NCBI GenBank assembly: GCA_027858275.1
Contig: JAQIDA010000098.1
Coordinates: forward strand, 1-7,318
Direction of reading: 5' to 3'
DNA: 7,318 nt
DNA from: Candidatus Kapaibacterium sp.
Lineage (GTDB): Bacteria; Bacteroidota; Ignavibacteria; Kapaibacteriales; UBA2268
A program made the position numbers and the translations under genes. This document shows, one piece after another, positions 7,060 through 7,318 of the stretch (position 1 is its first letter; each line of letters opens with the position of its first letter). The notes below the pieces were generated by a model. That model searched no databases and had not been told where the DNA came from. It saw only the letters and a list, made by a program, of their open reading frames with translations.

Positions 7060-7110
7060 TTTTTGTTCGGTAACTGTTGGTTAACACTACAGTTGGAACA
7101 TAAAACAGCA

Positions 7111-7318
7111 TTAAGGTACGATTCTGTATATCATTCTCGGGAACGGGATTACTTCTTTGATGTGGCTTGCGCCCGTAATCCATTTTACGGTTCTTTCGAG
7201 ACCGAGGCCGAATCCGGAATGAGGGACAGAGCCGTATTTTCTAAGATCGAGATACCACTGGAATTCTTCCTGAGGCAGATCGTGCTGTTTGATTCGTTCC
7301 AACAACCAATCGTGATTG
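7111..7318 (-). CDS. asnS: Asparaginyl-tRNA synthetase, C-terminal end (5' part outside window)
   Basis: This is the last 68 residues of a class IIb aminoacyl-tRNA synthetase, which charges tRNA-Asn with asparagine in the cytoplasm. The visible part has the AsnRS form of class II motif 3: RKYGSVPHSGFGLGLER, whose GLGLER arginine binds ATP, followed by the typical ending IPFPRMIYRIVP just before the TAA stop. The PHSGFGLG and PFPRM.YR..P pattern favours AsnRS over the related AspRS and LysRS. The frame stays open to the window edge (N-H-D-W-L-L-E-R at the start), so the gene is cut by the window and not by biology. A TTG codon at 7305 is internal and is not a start. A spacer with hairpins follows. 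The family identification is firm; the rest of the protein cannot be judged. Confidence 0.95.
   Translation of the reverse strand, partial: NHDWLLERIKQHDLPQEEFQWYLDLRKYGSVPHSGFGLGLERTVKWITGASHIKEVIPFPRMIYRIVP

Noticed and set aside
7072..7094. Inverted repeat AACTGT / ACAGTT just after the asnS stop
   Set aside because: The stem is six base pairs with an 11-base loop and no T-run in the transcribed direction, which is too weak to call a terminator.
1..7318. CRISPR arrays, tRNA or rRNA genes, insertion sequences, defence or toxin-antitoxin genes
   Set aside because: I looked for regularly spaced direct repeats, cloverleaf-like sequences, transposase motifs and small paired genes, and saw none.

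Overview
All recognisable genes lie on the minus strand, so the window reads from its right end to its left end. The organism looks like a member of the Bacteroidota/Chlorobi (FCB) group, probably a Kapabacteria- or Ignavibacteria-like lineage. The reasons are two secreted proteins with C-terminal type IX secretion (T9SS, por) sorting domains, a secreted protein carrying the WPRGS / YASGIWF / YKDTDLNY motifs that I associate with these lineages, a small outer-membrane beta-barrel, and AT-rich intergenic DNA. The phylum call is an inference from protein style; there is no rRNA marker here.

Layout in transcription order: (1) 7318-7111, the C-terminus of asparaginyl-tRNA synthetase (asnS), cut by the window edge. 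(2) 7110-6895, a 216-base spacer with two inverted REP-like copies and a separate perfect GC-rich hairpin. (3) 6894-6286, a 202-residue outer-membrane beta-barrel protein. (4) 6200-4911, a secreted WD40-like beta-propeller with a T9SS tail. (5) 4859-2493, a 788-residue RecQ DNA helicase with RQC, HRDC and extra C-terminal DNA-binding-like modules. (6) 2228-885, a secreted Asp-box (BNR) propeller with a divergent T9SS tail. (7) 805-86, a secreted protein that appears to stop early relative to its family. (8) 28-1, the possible start of another gene, with a strong ribosome binding site.

The genes do not form an obvious pathway. asnS and recQ are housekeeping genes, and the others encode envelope or secreted products typical of this group. 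The gaps of 51 to 264 bases and the mixed functions suggest same-strand neighbours rather than one functional operon. I found no convincing new system, CRISPR array, insertion sequence or RNA gene. The most interesting points are the early-terminated secreted protein, the REP-like inverted pair, and the unusual C-terminal architecture of RecQ.
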